This document shows, piece by piece, positions 8,709 to 16,691 of a stretch of DNA of 64,000 bases. The DNA is from Ancylobacter novellus (GTDB lineage: Bacteria; Pseudomonadota; Alphaproteobacteria; Rhizobiales; Methylopilaceae), in contig QFPN01000004.1 of the NCBI GenBank assembly GCA_003241695.1, positions 523,189 to 587,188 on the forward strand, given 5' to 3'. The translations under genes were made by a program, and so were the position numbers. Numbering within the stretch: the first letter of the stretch is position 1; each line of letters begins with the position of its first letter. The notes under the pieces were generated by a model. That model searched no databases. It saw only the letters and a list, made by a program, of their open reading frames with translations, and was not told the DNA's origin.

Positions 8709-9085
8709 CGGTCGAGCCGCCCTTCGGCGGCGTCGTTCCGGTGCTGGAGCGCGATCAGCAGCCCCTTCATCACCCGGAGCAGCGCGAGACAGATGACGGC
8801 GACGACCGGCAGCGAGACGACCAGATGGACCCAGAAGGGCGGCTCGTAGGTGAATTCGAACCAGAGCACGAAGCCGAGCGCGAGAAAGCCCGCGATCAGC
8901 ATCACGAACACCGCCGGCCCGTCTCCGGAATCGGCGAAGCCGTAGTCGAGGCCGCAGCGGTCGCAGGCCGGCGGCAGCGCGATGAAGCCGCGGAACAGCT
9001 TGCCCTCCCCGCAGCGGGGACAGCGTCCGAGGACGCCGTTGAGCGCGGCCTTGCCCGCGCTGGAAGGATCGCCGCCGTCAGCCAT
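8705..9085 (-). CDS. DUF983 family membrane protein
   Basis: 126-residue protein with two CxxC zinc-ribbon-like pairs (GRCPRCGEGKLF near residues 21-32, and PACDRCGLDYGF) followed by two membrane helices (about 58-76 and 85-104). This is the DUF983 architecture. The gene usually lies between ctaE and SURF1 in alphaproteobacteria, as here. No reaction is established; the position suggests a role in oxidase biogenesis, possibly in metal handling. Its stop overlaps the SURF1 start. Confidence 0.88.
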   Translation of the reverse strand: MADGGDPSSAGKAALNGVLGRCPRCGEGKLFRGFIALPPACDRCGLDYGFADSGDGPAVFVMLIAGFLALGFVLWFEFTYEPPFWVHLVVSLPVVAVICLALLRVMKGLLIALQHRNDAAEGRLDR

Positions 9086-9109
9086 GAATCAAACGAGTCC
9101 CGAAACGGA

Positions 9110-9142
9110 GCGGGGCCGCCGACTGATCGCCGACGGCCCCGC
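9110..9142. other. Hairpin between ctaE and DUF983 genes
   Basis: A perfect 9-base stem, GCGGGGCCG at 9110-9118 with CGGCCCCGC at 9134-9142, and a 15-base loop in the transcribed ctaE-DUF983 spacer. It has no U-tract, so mRNA stabilisation or partial attenuation after the abundant ctaE message is more likely than full termination. Confidence 0.55.
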
Positions 9143-9170
9143 GGGAGAAGAGGCGGGCAAGCCCGCCGGA

Positions 9171-10001
9171 TCAGTGAGCGCTCGCGCCCGCGCCCCACAC
9201 GTAGATGCAGGCGAACAGGAACAGCCACACCACGTCAACGAAGTGCCAGTACCAGGCCGCCGCCTCGAAGCCGAAATGCTGCTTCGGCGTGAAGTGGCCC
9301 TTGTAGACGCGGGCGAGACAGACGGCGAGGAAGATGGTGCCGACGATCACGTGGAAGCCGTGGAAGCCGGTCGCCATGAAGAAGGCCGCGCCGTAGATGT
9401 TGCCGTGGAAGCTGAAGGCCGCGTGGCTGTACTCGTAGGCCTGCAGCAGCGAGAAGATGAAGCCGAGGATCACGGTCAGCCACAGGCCCATCTTCAGGCC
9501 CTTGCGGTCGTTGTGGATGAGCGCGTGGTGCGCCCAGGTGACCGTGGTGCCCGAGGTCAGCAGGATCAGCGTGTTGAGCAGCGGCAGGTGCCACGGGTCG
9601 AAGGTCTCGACGCTCTTCGGGGGCCACACGCCGCCGGTGTATTCGGTGCGCAGGAACTGGTGCGCGTCGCTCGGGAACAGCGCGACGTCGAAATAGGCCC
9701 AGAACCAGGCGACGAAGAACATCACCTCGGAGGCGATGAACAGGATCATGCCGTAGCGCAGATGAATGGCGACAACGCGCGTGTGGTCGCCGCGATGCGC
9801 CTCGTTGATGACGTCGCGCCACCAGGCGATCATCGTGTAAAGAACGCCGGCGAAGCCCGCGAGCGCGATGTAGGGCATGCCGCCCTTCATCCACTGCACG
9901 GCGCCCACCGCCAGCACGAAGGCCGCGACCGACCCGATGAAGGGCCACGGGCTCGGGTCGACGAGATGGTAGTCGTGGTTCTTGGCGTGGGCGTCGGCCA
10001 T
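9171..10001 (-). CDS. ctaE: Cytochrome c oxidase subunit III
   Basis: 276-residue subunit III of the aa3-type oxidase, a seven-helix membrane protein that stabilises the catalytic subunit and its proton uptake. Family features are the N-terminal HDYHLVDPSPWP, WWRDVINEAHRGDHT, FIASEVMFFVAWFWAYF, the TGFHGFHVIVG block and the C-terminal AAAWYWHFVDVVWLFLF. Length is typical. It lies 80 bases downstream of ctaG in the same operon. Confidence 0.97.
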   Translation of the reverse strand: MADAHAKNHDYHLVDPSPWPFIGSVAAFVLAVGAVQWMKGGMPYIALAGFAGVLYTMIAWWRDVINEAHRGDHTRVVAIHLRYGMILFIASEVMFFVAWFWAYFDVALFPSDAHQFLRTEYTGGVWPPKSVETFDPWHLPLLNTLILLTSGTTVTWAHHALIHNDRKGLKMGLWLTVILGFIFSLLQAYEYSHAAFSFHGNIYGAAFFMATGFHGFHVIVGTIFLAVCLARVYKGHFTPKQHFGFEAAAWYWHFVDVVWLFLFACIYVWGAGASAH

Positions 10002-10081
10002 CGGGGGTTCCCCCTCCCTCTTCCTGACTTCCGGCGTCGCCCCGTTCCCCGGCGGCGCCGCGCGCGCGTTTCCTGTTTCGT

Positions 10082-10687
10082 TCAGCTCTTCGGCCGCTCC
10101 GCCGCCGCGTTGGCCGAGGTCGACGCCGACCTTTGGGCCTTAGCGGGGAAGAACGTGTAGGACAAGGTGATCTCTCGTATGTCGTCGAGCTCGCCGTTCT
10201 CGGCGATCGACGGGTCGACGAAGAAAGCCACCGGCATGTCGATCTCCTCGCCTGGCTGGAGCGTCTGCTCGGTGAAGCAGAAGCACTGGAGCTTGGAGAA
10301 ATACGCCCCGGTCTGGTTGGGCGTGACGTTGTAGGTCGCCGTCGCGGTGATCGGCTTGTCGGAGACGTTCTTCGCCTTGTAGAGCGCGAGCTTGGTCTCG
10401 CCGACCTTGACGGTCATCGACGTTGTCTCGGGGCCGAAGGTCCAGCCGAGGCCGTGCGCGACGTTGCCGTCGAAGCGCACCGTCACCGTCCGGTCGAGCG
10501 CCGTCTTGGGAGCCGCGGTCGCGACCTGAGTGGTGCCGCCGTAGCCGGTCATGCGGCAGAACATGTCGTAGAGCGGCACCGCGGCGTAGGAGGCGCCGAC
10601 CATCCCGGCAACGATCCCGACGCAGACGAGAGCGACGCGGCCGTTGCTGCGCGGCTTCGGAGCGCTCCCGTCGGAACCCGCGCTCAT
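10082..10687 (-). CDS. ctaG: Cytochrome c oxidase assembly protein CtaG/Cox11
   Basis: 201-residue copper chaperone that delivers copper to the CuB site of subunit I. A single N-terminal membrane anchor (about residues 18-38) is followed by PLYDMFCRMTGYGGT and a periplasmic immunoglobulin-like domain. The copper-binding motif is CFCF, with Cys135 and Cys137, followed by TEQTLQPGE. The family PVAFFVDP block is also present. Its ATG overlaps the stop of the small CoxF-like gene by four bases (ATGA), which implies coupling. Confidence 0.96.
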   Translation of the reverse strand: MSAGSDGSAPKPRSNGRVALVCVGIVAGMVGASYAAVPLYDMFCRMTGYGGTTQVATAAPKTALDRTVTVRFDGNVAHGLGWTFGPETTSMTVKVGETKLALYKAKNVSDKPITATATYNVTPNQTGAYFSKLQCFCFTEQTLQPGEEIDMPVAFFVDPSIAENGELDDIREITLSYTFFPAKAQRSASTSANAAAERPKS

Positions 10688-10857
10688 AGCGGCCTGTTGG
10701 CGACGTTGCCGCCCATCTTGAAGACCGTCACGAGGTAGAACAGGGCGACGAGCACGAACAGCACCGCCGCGATCGCGACGTTACGCGCCTTGCGCCGCCG
10801 GATCTGCTCCTCGGTGAGGACCAGGCCGTTCTCGTCGTCGCGCTTCGCCATCGCCAT
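10684..10857 (-). CDS. Small CoxF-like membrane protein of the oxidase cluster
   Basis: 57-residue protein with a charged N-terminus (RDDENGLVLTEEQIRRRKAR) and one membrane helix (about residues 26-45). It overlaps ctaB by one base (stop and start share an A) and ctaG by four bases, so it is translationally locked between them. Small proteins of this design, called CoxF, occupy the same place in rhizobial oxidase operons. The function is not established; an assembly factor or tiny accessory subunit is the likely role. Confidence 0.8.
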   Translation of the reverse strand: MAMAKRDDENGLVLTEEQIRRRKARNVAIAAVLFVLVALFYLVTVFKMGGNVANRPL

Positions 10858-11813
10858 CACATCCAGCCCGTCACGGGACCGGTGAGCGGCGCGACGCCGG
10901 CGAGCTTCTCCGCGATCAGCACGAAGAACAGCGCGAACAGGTGGATCAGCGAGAAGCCGAACAGCTTGCCGCACGCCTTCCGCGCCGCGTCGCCCTCGCG
11001 CACCCGGTAGACGACGATCGCCCGGCGCACGAATTCGAGGCCGACGACAATCGACACCGCGAGATAGATCGGTCCGCCGAGGCCGACGAAGGCCGGCGCG
11101 ACGCCGACGGGGGCGAGCGCGAGCGAATAGAGCAGGATCTGGCGGCGGGTCTCGTCGGGACCGGCCGTGATGGTGAGCATCGGCACGCCGGCGCGGGCGT
11201 AGTCGTCCGACTTGATGAGGCAGAGCGCCCAGAAGTGCGGCGGGGTCCACATGAAGATCAGCGCGACGAGCACCGCGCTCTCGAGACCCACGGTCCCGGT
11301 CGCGGCCGCCCAGGCGACCATCGGCGGCATGGCGCCGGCGAGGCCGCCGATGACGATGTTCTGCGGCGTCCAGCGCTTCAGCCACATCGTGTAGATCACG
11401 ACGTAGAAGAAGATCGTGAAGGCGAGCAGGCCCGCGGCCAGCCAGTTGGCCGTGAGGCCGAGCATAAGCACCGAGCCGACCGAGAGCGTCATGCCGAAGG
11501 CGAGCGCCTCGCCCGGCGTCACGCGGCCCGACGGAACGGGACGGGTCGCGGTGCGGGTCATCACCGCGTCGATGTCGGCGTCCCACCACATGTTGAGCGC
11601 GCCCGAAGCCCCGGCCCCGACCGCGATGCACAGCAGCGCCACGGCCGCGAGCACCGGGTGAAGGCCCGCCGGAGCGGCGATGAATCCGGTCAGCGCCGTC
11701 ACGACGACGAGCGACATCACGCGCGGCTTGAGCAGCGCGACGAAGTCCCCGACGCCCGCAAGGCTCGGGCCAGGAAGAGCGGCGTCGGCGCGGTTCTGTT
11801 CGATCATCGACAT
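10857..11813 (-). CDS. ctaB: Protoheme IX farnesyltransferase
   Basis: 318-residue polytopic membrane prenyltransferase that converts heme b to heme o, the precursor of heme a for the aa3 oxidase. The Asp-rich prenyl-diphosphate motif is NMWWDADID, with N74, D78 and D82, followed by the family RTATRPVPSG. A second conserved segment, WTPPHFWALCLIKSDDYARAGVPM, matches the UbiA/CtaB second motif. It sits between ctaD and the small CoxF-like gene and overlaps the latter by one base. Confidence 0.96.
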   Translation of the reverse strand: MSMIEQNRADAALPGPSLAGVGDFVALLKPRVMSLVVVTALTGFIAAPAGLHPVLAAVALLCIAVGAGASGALNMWWDADIDAVMTRTATRPVPSGRVTPGEALAFGMTLSVGSVLMLGLTANWLAAGLLAFTIFFYVVIYTMWLKRWTPQNIVIGGLAGAMPPMVAWAAATGTVGLESAVLVALIFMWTPPHFWALCLIKSDDYARAGVPMLTITAGPDETRRQILLYSLALAPVGVAPAFVGLGGPIYLAVSIVVGLEFVRRAIVVYRVREGDAARKACGKLFGFSLIHLFALFFVLIAEKLAGVAPLTGPVTGWM

Positions 11814-11877
11814 GGGATCAGATCACGCTCAGTTCGGAATCTGCGGCCCGGCGGCGGGACGCGCCCCCGGGAATGAG

Positions 11878-11904
11878 CCGGCGGCCGGGAGACCCGGCCG
11901 CCGG
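11878..11904. other. Perfect 12-bp hairpin between ctaD and ctaB
   Basis: CCGGCGGCCGGG at 11878-11889 and CCCGGCCGCCGG at 11893-11904 form a perfect 12-base stem with a 3-base loop, about ten bases past the ctaD stop codon. There is no U-tract. In an operon that needs more subunit I than CtaB, such a stem could protect the ctaCD mRNA from 3' decay or lower read-through; that role is inferred. Confidence 0.7.
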
Positions 11905-11912
11905 AGCGCGCG

Positions 11913-13520
11913 TCACTTGATGCGCGGCAGCGTCGAGAACTGGTGGAACGGAGGCGGCGAGGACAGCGTCCATTCGAGCGTGGTCGCGCCCGGACCCCAG
12001 GGATTGTCGCCCGCGACCCGCTTCTTCGCGAAGGCCTCGAACACGCCGTAGAGGAAGATCAGCACGCCGACGCCCGAGATGTAGGAGCCGAAGGACGACA
12101 CCATGTTCCAGCCGTGGAACGCTTCCGGATAGTCGACGTAGCGGCGCGGCATGCCGGCGAGGCCGAGGAAGTGCTGCGGGAAGAAGATCAGGTTCACGCC
12201 GACGAAGGTGACCCAGAAGTGCAGCTTGCCGATCGTCTCGTTGTACATGTAGCCGAACATTTTCGGGAACCAGTAGTACCAGCCCGAGAAGATCGCGAAC
12301 ACGGCGCCGAGCGACAGCACGTAGTGGAAGTGCGCCACCACGTAGTAGGTGTCCTGCAGCGAGCGGTCGATGCCGGCGTTCGACAGCACCACGCCGGTGA
12401 CGCCGCCGAGCGTGAACAGGAAGATGAAGCCGATCGCCCAGATCATCGGGGTGCGGAGCTGGATCGAGCCGCCCCACATCGTCGCGATCCAGGAGAAGAT
12501 CTTCACGCCCGTCGGCACCGCGATGACCATCGTGGCGAACACGAAGTAGGCCTGCGTGTTCACCGAAATGCCCGTCGTGTACATGTGATGCGCCCACACC
12601 ACGAAGCCGACCACGCCGATCGCGACCATGGCGTAGGCCATGCCGAGGTAGCCGAAGATGGGCTTCTTCGAGAAGGTCGAGATCACGTGGGAGATCATGC
12701 CGAAGCCCGGCAGGATCAGGATGTAGACTTCCGGGTGGCCGAAGAACCAGAACAGGTGCTGGAACAGGATCGGGTCGCCGCCGCCCTGCGGGTCGAAGAA
12801 GGTCGTCCCGAAGTTGCGGTCGGTCAGCAGCATGGTGATGGCGCCGGCGAGGACCGGCAGCGACAGCAGCAGCAGGAAGGCGGTCACGAGCACCGACCAG
12901 GCGAACAGCGGCATCTTGTGCAGCGTCATGCCCGGAGCGCGCATGTTGAAGATCGTGGTGATGAAGTTGATCGCGCCGAGGATCGACGAGGCGCCGGCGA
13001 TGTGGAGCGCGAGGATCGCGTAGTCCATCGCGGGGCCGGGCTGGCCGGCCTTCGAGGAATACGGCGGATAGATCGTCCAGCCGCCCGAGACGCCGTGCGA
13101 GCCGGGCGCGCCGGGAACAAACAGCGAGATGATCAGCAGCGCGAGCGCCGGCGGCAGCAGCCAGAACGAGATGTTGTTCATGCGCGGGAACGCCATGTCG
13201 GGCGCGCCGATCATGAGGGGCACGAACCAGTTGCCGAAGCCGCCGATCATCGCCGGCATCACCATGAAGAAGATCATGATGAGGCCGTGGCTGGTGGTCA
13301 CGGCGTTGAAGGTGTTCGGGTTGGTGAAGATCTGCATGCCGGGGCTCTGCAGCTCGAGCCGGATGCCGATCGAGAGCGCGCCGCCGAGGATCCCCGCGCA
13401 GATCGCGAAGATCAGGTACATCGTGCCGATGTCCTTGTGGTTCGTCGAATAGACGTAGCGCCGCCAGCCCGTGGGATGGTCGTGGTGGTCGTGGTGTCCG
13501 TGAGCCGCCGCCGTGGCCAT
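11913..13520 (-). CDS. ctaD: Cytochrome c oxidase subunit I
   Basis: 535-residue catalytic subunit of the aa3 oxidase. Heme a ligands are H78 (TTSHGLIMIFF) and H399; the heme a3 ligand is H397, in VVAHFHYVLSLG. CuB ligands are H262 (with cross-linked Y266 in GHPEVY) and H311/H312. The K-channel lysine K340 (TGVKIF) and the D/E entry segments are present, so this is a full A-family proton pump. The extreme N-terminus is His-rich (HGHHDHHDH). It follows ctaC after 36 bases. Confidence 0.98.
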   Translation of the reverse strand: MATAAAHGHHDHHDHPTGWRRYVYSTNHKDIGTMYLIFAICAGILGGALSIGIRLELQSPGMQIFTNPNTFNAVTTSHGLIMIFFMVMPAMIGGFGNWFVPLMIGAPDMAFPRMNNISFWLLPPALALLIISLFVPGAPGSHGVSGGWTIYPPYSSKAGQPGPAMDYAILALHIAGASSILGAINFITTIFNMRAPGMTLHKMPLFAWSVLVTAFLLLLSLPVLAGAITMLLTDRNFGTTFFDPQGGGDPILFQHLFWFFGHPEVYILILPGFGMISHVISTFSKKPIFGYLGMAYAMVAIGVVGFVVWAHHMYTTGISVNTQAYFVFATMVIAVPTGVKIFSWIATMWGGSIQLRTPMIWAIGFIFLFTLGGVTGVVLSNAGIDRSLQDTYYVVAHFHYVLSLGAVFAIFSGWYYWFPKMFGYMYNETIGKLHFWVTFVGVNLIFFPQHFLGLAGMPRRYVDYPEAFHGWNMVSSFGSYISGVGVLIFLYGVFEAFAKKRVAGDNPWGPGATTLEWTLSSPPPFHQFSTLPRIK

Positions 13521-13556
13521 GCCGCCCTCTCCCGCTCTTCTTGTTCTACCCGTGGC

Positions 13557-14429
13557 TCAGCGCGAAGCGACCGAGGTCGCCGAAGCGTCCCCGGCCTTCC
13601 CGGCCGCGGCCTGCTTCAGCACGTCCTTGGCCTTCTCGACGTCGCCCTTCGCGGCCTCGAGCCACTTTCCGTAGGTTTCCTCGCTGACCACCTGGATGGC
13701 GATCGGCATGAAGGCGTGCGCGAAGCCGCAGAGCTCCGAGCACTGCCCGTAATAGATCCCCTCCCGCTCGGCCTTGAACCAGGTCTGGTTCAGGCGGCCG
13801 GGGATGGCGTCGACCTTCACGCCGAAGGACGGAATCGTGAACGAATGGATCACGTCCTCGGCCGTCACGTCGACCTTGACGACCTTGTTCACCGGCACGA
13901 CCGCGACGTTGTCGACCGCAAGCGTGTAGGGCTGGCCGTCCGTGATCTCGTCCTTCTGCAGCATCATCTGGGTGACCGTCAGGGCGTTGGCGTCCGGATA
14001 GACCACGTCCCAGTTCCACTGCCGGCCCACGACCTTGATCGTGAGGTCGGCCGGGGGCGGCGAGTACTGGGCGTAGAGCAGACGGAAGGACGGGACCGCG
14101 ATCGCGACGAGGATCAGCACCGGAATGATGGTCCAGGCGACCTCGAGAAGCGTGTGATGCGTGGTCTTGGAGGGAACCGGGTTCTTCGACTCGCGGAACC
14201 GCAGCACGCAGTAGACGAGCAAGGCGAGCACGAACAGCGTGATCACCGTGATGATGATCAGCACGAAATTGTGGAAGGCGTGCGCCTGGTGGAACACCGG
14301 CGTGACGGCCTCCTGGAGGCCGAGCTGCCACGGCGAAGGCTGCCCCACGCCGGCGACGGCGGGAGCAGCCGCCGCGATCGACGCCGCTACGGCGGCGGTG
14401 ATGAGCGTAAAGCGTCCGGGTCGGAACAT
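13557..14429 (-). CDS. ctaC: Cytochrome c oxidase subunit II
   Basis: 290-residue CuA subunit that accepts electrons from cytochrome c. A cleavable signal peptide (about 1-27) precedes two membrane helices (about 53-75 and 97-114) and the periplasmic cupredoxin domain. CuA ligands are H195, C230, E232, C234, H238 and M241, within GQCSELCGFAHAFMP. The aromatic electron-entry segment is RQWNWDV. There is no fused cytochrome c domain. The ATG at 14429 is chosen because it starts the signal peptide; the frame stays open upstream to 14594. It is the first gene of the oxidase operon. Confidence 0.97.
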   Translation of the reverse strand: MFRPGRFTLITAAVAASIAAAAPAVAGVGQPSPWQLGLQEAVTPVFHQAHAFHNFVLIIITVITLFVLALLVYCVLRFRESKNPVPSKTTHHTLLEVAWTIIPVLILVAIAVPSFRLLYAQYSPPPADLTIKVVGRQWNWDVVYPDANALTVTQMMLQKDEITDGQPYTLAVDNVAVVPVNKVVKVDVTAEDVIHSFTIPSFGVKVDAIPGRLNQTWFKAEREGIYYGQCSELCGFAHAFMPIAIQVVSEETYGKWLEAAKGDVEKAKDVLKQAAAGKAGDASATSVASR

Positions 14430-14781
14430 CCCTGCAAGCCTCTCGTCGCTTCCCCGGGGCTCGTGAGCCGGCCCCTGTCGCCCCCGTCCGGCGCATGTCC
14501 GCCGGCTGGGCCCGCTGTTCTTAATCCGTTGAAGCCGGTCCGCAAAGCGGCGCCCGCGCGCCGATCCCACCTTCGGCTGAGGCCTTGAAACCATAACGGT
14601 TACAAAACCTCAACTTGGCCCTTCGACGACTTCCGTGCGGCATTTGCGCGCGAAAAAACCGTTGCCCCGACGCAGGATCGCCTCAATTCGCGCCCGCAGG
14701 CCCCAAGCTTGACACCGCCTTCCGCTCTGCTAACCCCCGTCCCCGCCGACCAATCCGCCGACGGAGCAGGAGACCCCCATC
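14430..14781. other. Divergent intergenic region ctaC / IalB-like gene
   Basis: About 350 bases without a gene. An AT-richer patch at 14583-14620 contains TAACGGTTA and probably includes the leftward ctaC operon promoter, although no confident -35/-10 pair was seen there. The rightward promoter at 14709-14736 is listed separately. The remainder shows nothing recognisable. Confidence 0.6.
14709..14736 (+). promoter_or_regulatory. Probable housekeeping promoter of the IalB-like gene
   Basis: A perfect TTGACA at 14709-14714 is followed after 16 bases by TAACCC at 14731-14736 (or CTAACC one base earlier), fitting alphaproteobacterial sigma-70 promoters, which tolerate weak -10 boxes. The TTG start lies 45 bases downstream, with AGGAGA about ten bases before it. 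Confidence 0.6.
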
Positions 14782-15285
14782 TTGCGCTCAAACGCTTTCG
14801 CCGCCGCGGTTCTCGCGGCCGCCGTCATCGGCCTCGCGCCGGTGGGGGCCGCGGCTCAAGGAGCCGTGAAATCAACTCATGGCGATTGGCAGATGCGCTG
14901 CGACACGCCGGCCGGCGCGCAGGGCGAGCAATGCGCGATCGTCCAGAGCGTGACCGCCGACGACAGGCCGAACGTCGGCCTGACCGTGATCGTGCTCAAG
15001 ACCGCCGATAAAAAGAGCAGGCTTCTGCGCGTGCTGGCCCCGCTGGGCGTGCTGCTGCCCTCGGGGCTCGGGCTCAGGATCGACAACGCCGAAGTCGGCC
15101 GCGCCGGCTTCGTGCGCTGCCTGCCGAACGGCTGCGTCGCCGAGGTCGTGCTCGAAGACCAGCTCGTCAACCAGCTCAAGATCGGCAAGCAAGCGACGTT
15201 CATCATTTTCCAGACGCCCGAAGAGGGCATCGGCGTGCCGGTGTCGCTGAACGGCTTCGGGCCGGGCTTCGACGCCCTCCCCTGA
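14782..15285 (+). CDS. Invasion-associated locus B (IalB) family secreted protein
   Basis: 167-residue periplasmic protein with a Sec signal peptide (about 1-25, ending GAAAQG). The mature part shows the IalB pattern: HGDWQMRCDTPAG near residues 33-45, QCAIVQSV, a hydrophobic LLRVLAPLGVLLPSGLGLRID block, and the Cys pair FVRCLPNGC. In Bartonella, IalB aids erythrocyte invasion, but the family is widespread in free-living Hyphomicrobiales and its general function is unknown. Start is TTG with a good ribosome-binding site; a TTGACA promoter lies upstream. It converges with pabC, six bases away. Confidence 0.85.
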   Translation: MRSNAFAAAVLAAAVIGLAPVGAAAQGAVKSTHGDWQMRCDTPAGAQGEQCAIVQSVTADDRPNVGLTVIVLKTADKKSRLLRVLAPLGVLLPSGLGLRIDNAEVGRAGFVRCLPNGCVAEVVLEDQLVNQLKIGKQATFIIFQTPEEGIGVPVSLNGFGPGFDALP

Positions 15286-15291
15286 GGTCCG

Positions 15292-16110
15292 TCAGGCGCG
15301 CGCGCCGCACTGGAGCGCGACGAGCTGGGCAAGCCAGGAGGTCGCCGGAGCGTCCCGCAGAACCTGCCCGTCGATCGCCGTCACCGGCATGACGAGACGG
15401 ACGCTGTTCGTCGCGAACACGGCGTCCGCGGAGAGGATGTCCTCGCGCCCGATCGGCCGTTCGGCGACCGAAAGCCCGAGATCGCCCGCGCCCGCGAGGA
15501 TCAGCCCGCGCATGATCCCGGGCAGGACGCCCTCCGACACCGGGGGGGTGGCGACCTCGTCGCCGAAGACCGCGAACAGGTTCGCCATCGCGGTCGAGGC
15601 GATCCGGCCCTCGACGTTCAGCATCAGCGCGTCGTCCGCGCCCGCTCTGCGCGCCTCGTCGAAAGCGAGCACAGAATCGAGATAGGCGAGCGTCTTGGCG
15701 CGGGAGGCGAAACTCGTCGGGTTTCGCCGGGTCGAGACCGTCGCGAGCCGAACGGCCGCGCCGCGCGTGGCTTTCGGATAGGGCGACGCCTGCGCGATCA
15801 CGGCGGGCCGCGCCTCCTCGGGAATCGCGAGGCCCCGCGCGCCGGCGCCGCGGGTGACGGTCAGGCGCACCACGGCGTCCTTCCCCTCCTCGCACAGCGC
15901 CAGAACCTCCGACACGCAGAACGCCCGGTCGACCGGCAGGCGAATCTCCGCCGCCGCCGCGCAGAGACGGTCGAGATGGGCGTCGAGCAGCGCCGGGCGG
16001 CCGCCGAAGACCGCGACGGTTTCGAACAGCCCGTCGCCGAGCGTCAGACCGCGGTCGCCGAGGTCGAAGGAGGCCGCGCCCCGGACCGGCGCGCCGTTCA
16101 GACGGAGCAT
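15292..16110 (-). CDS. pabC: Aminodeoxychorismate lyase (class IV aminotransferase fold)
   Basis: 272-residue PLP enzyme of fold-type IV. The catalytic lysine is K139 in RAKTLAYLDSVLA, preceded by VVRLTVTRGAGARG, which matches the family arginine-rich block. ADDALMLNVEGRI and GVLPGIMR complete the pattern. By sequence alone it could be a branched-chain or D-amino acid aminotransferase, but it overlaps pabA by 13 bases, so 4-amino-4-deoxychorismate lyase (yielding p-aminobenzoate for folate) is the best call. Confidence 0.85.
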   Translation of the reverse strand: MLRLNGAPVRGAASFDLGDRGLTLGDGLFETVAVFGGRPALLDAHLDRLCAAAAEIRLPVDRAFCVSEVLALCEEGKDAVVRLTVTRGAGARGLAIPEEARPAVIAQASPYPKATRGAAVRLATVSTRRNPTSFASRAKTLAYLDSVLAFDEARRAGADDALMLNVEGRIASTAMANLFAVFGDEVATPPVSEGVLPGIMRGLILAGAGDLGLSVAERPIGREDILSADAVFATNSVRLVMPVTAIDGQVLRDAPATSWLAQLVALQCGARA

Positions 16111-16691
16111 GAGAGACGGTCTTCGGCGGCCGTGAGGAAATTCTGCAGCAGCCGGTGGCCGCCCTCGGTCAGGATCGATTCCGGGTGGAACTGGACCCCG
16201 AAGGTCGGATGCTCGCGGTGGGCGAGCGCCATGACCTCGCCCTCCTCCGAGCGGCCGGTGACGACGAGCGGCCCGTCGTAGCCGTCGTCGAACGAGACGA
16301 TCAGCGAATGGTAGCGGCCGACCGAAAGCGGATTCGGCAGCCCCGAGAACAGCCCCGTGTCGTCATGCTCGACGCGCGAGGCGCGGCCGTGCAGCGGCCG
16401 GCGGGCGCGCTCCACCCGGCCGCCGAAGACCTCGCCGATGGCCTGATGGCCGAGGCAGATTCCAAGGATCGGGATGCGGCCCGAAACCCGCCGGATGAGG
16501 TCGAGCGACACTCCGGCCTCGGTCGGGGTGCACGGTCCCGGCGAGATCACGATCGCCTCGGGCGCGAGCGCCTCCACGGCCTCGACGGTCGTCGCGTCGT
16601 TGCGCACCACCTCGGTCGGACGGCCGATCTCCTCGAAATAACGCGCCACGTTGAAGACGAAGCTGTCGTAGTTGTCGACGACGAGGATCAC
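16098..16691 (-). CDS. pabA: Glutamine amidotransferase of aminodeoxychorismate synthase
   Basis: 197-residue class I glutamine amidotransferase that supplies ammonia to PabB. The nucleophile is C79 in GICLGHQAIGEVF, and the catalytic pair is H168/E170 in VQFHPES. The N-terminal ILVVDNYDSFVFN is typical of PabA/TrpG. Start is GTG, overlapping the pabB stop by four bases (GTGA). The open frame extends further upstream, but that part has no family similarity. TrpG cannot be excluded by sequence; the pabB and pabC neighbours decide the call, though one protein may serve both pathways. Confidence 0.92.
   Translation of the reverse strand: MILVVDNYDSFVFNVARYFEEIGRPTEVVRNDATTVEAVEALAPEAIVISPGPCTPTEAGVSLDLIRRVSGRIPILGICLGHQAIGEVFGGRVERARRPLHGRASRVEHDDTGLFSGLPNPLSVGRYHSLIVSFDDGYDGPLVVTGRSEEGEVMALAHREHPTFGVQFHPESILTEGGHRLLQNFLTAAEDRLSCSV

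Noticed and set aside
11943..14588. 881-codon plus-strand frame across ctaD and ctaC
   Set aside because: It is a shadow of the oxidase subunit genes, whose metal ligands are all present on the minus strand.
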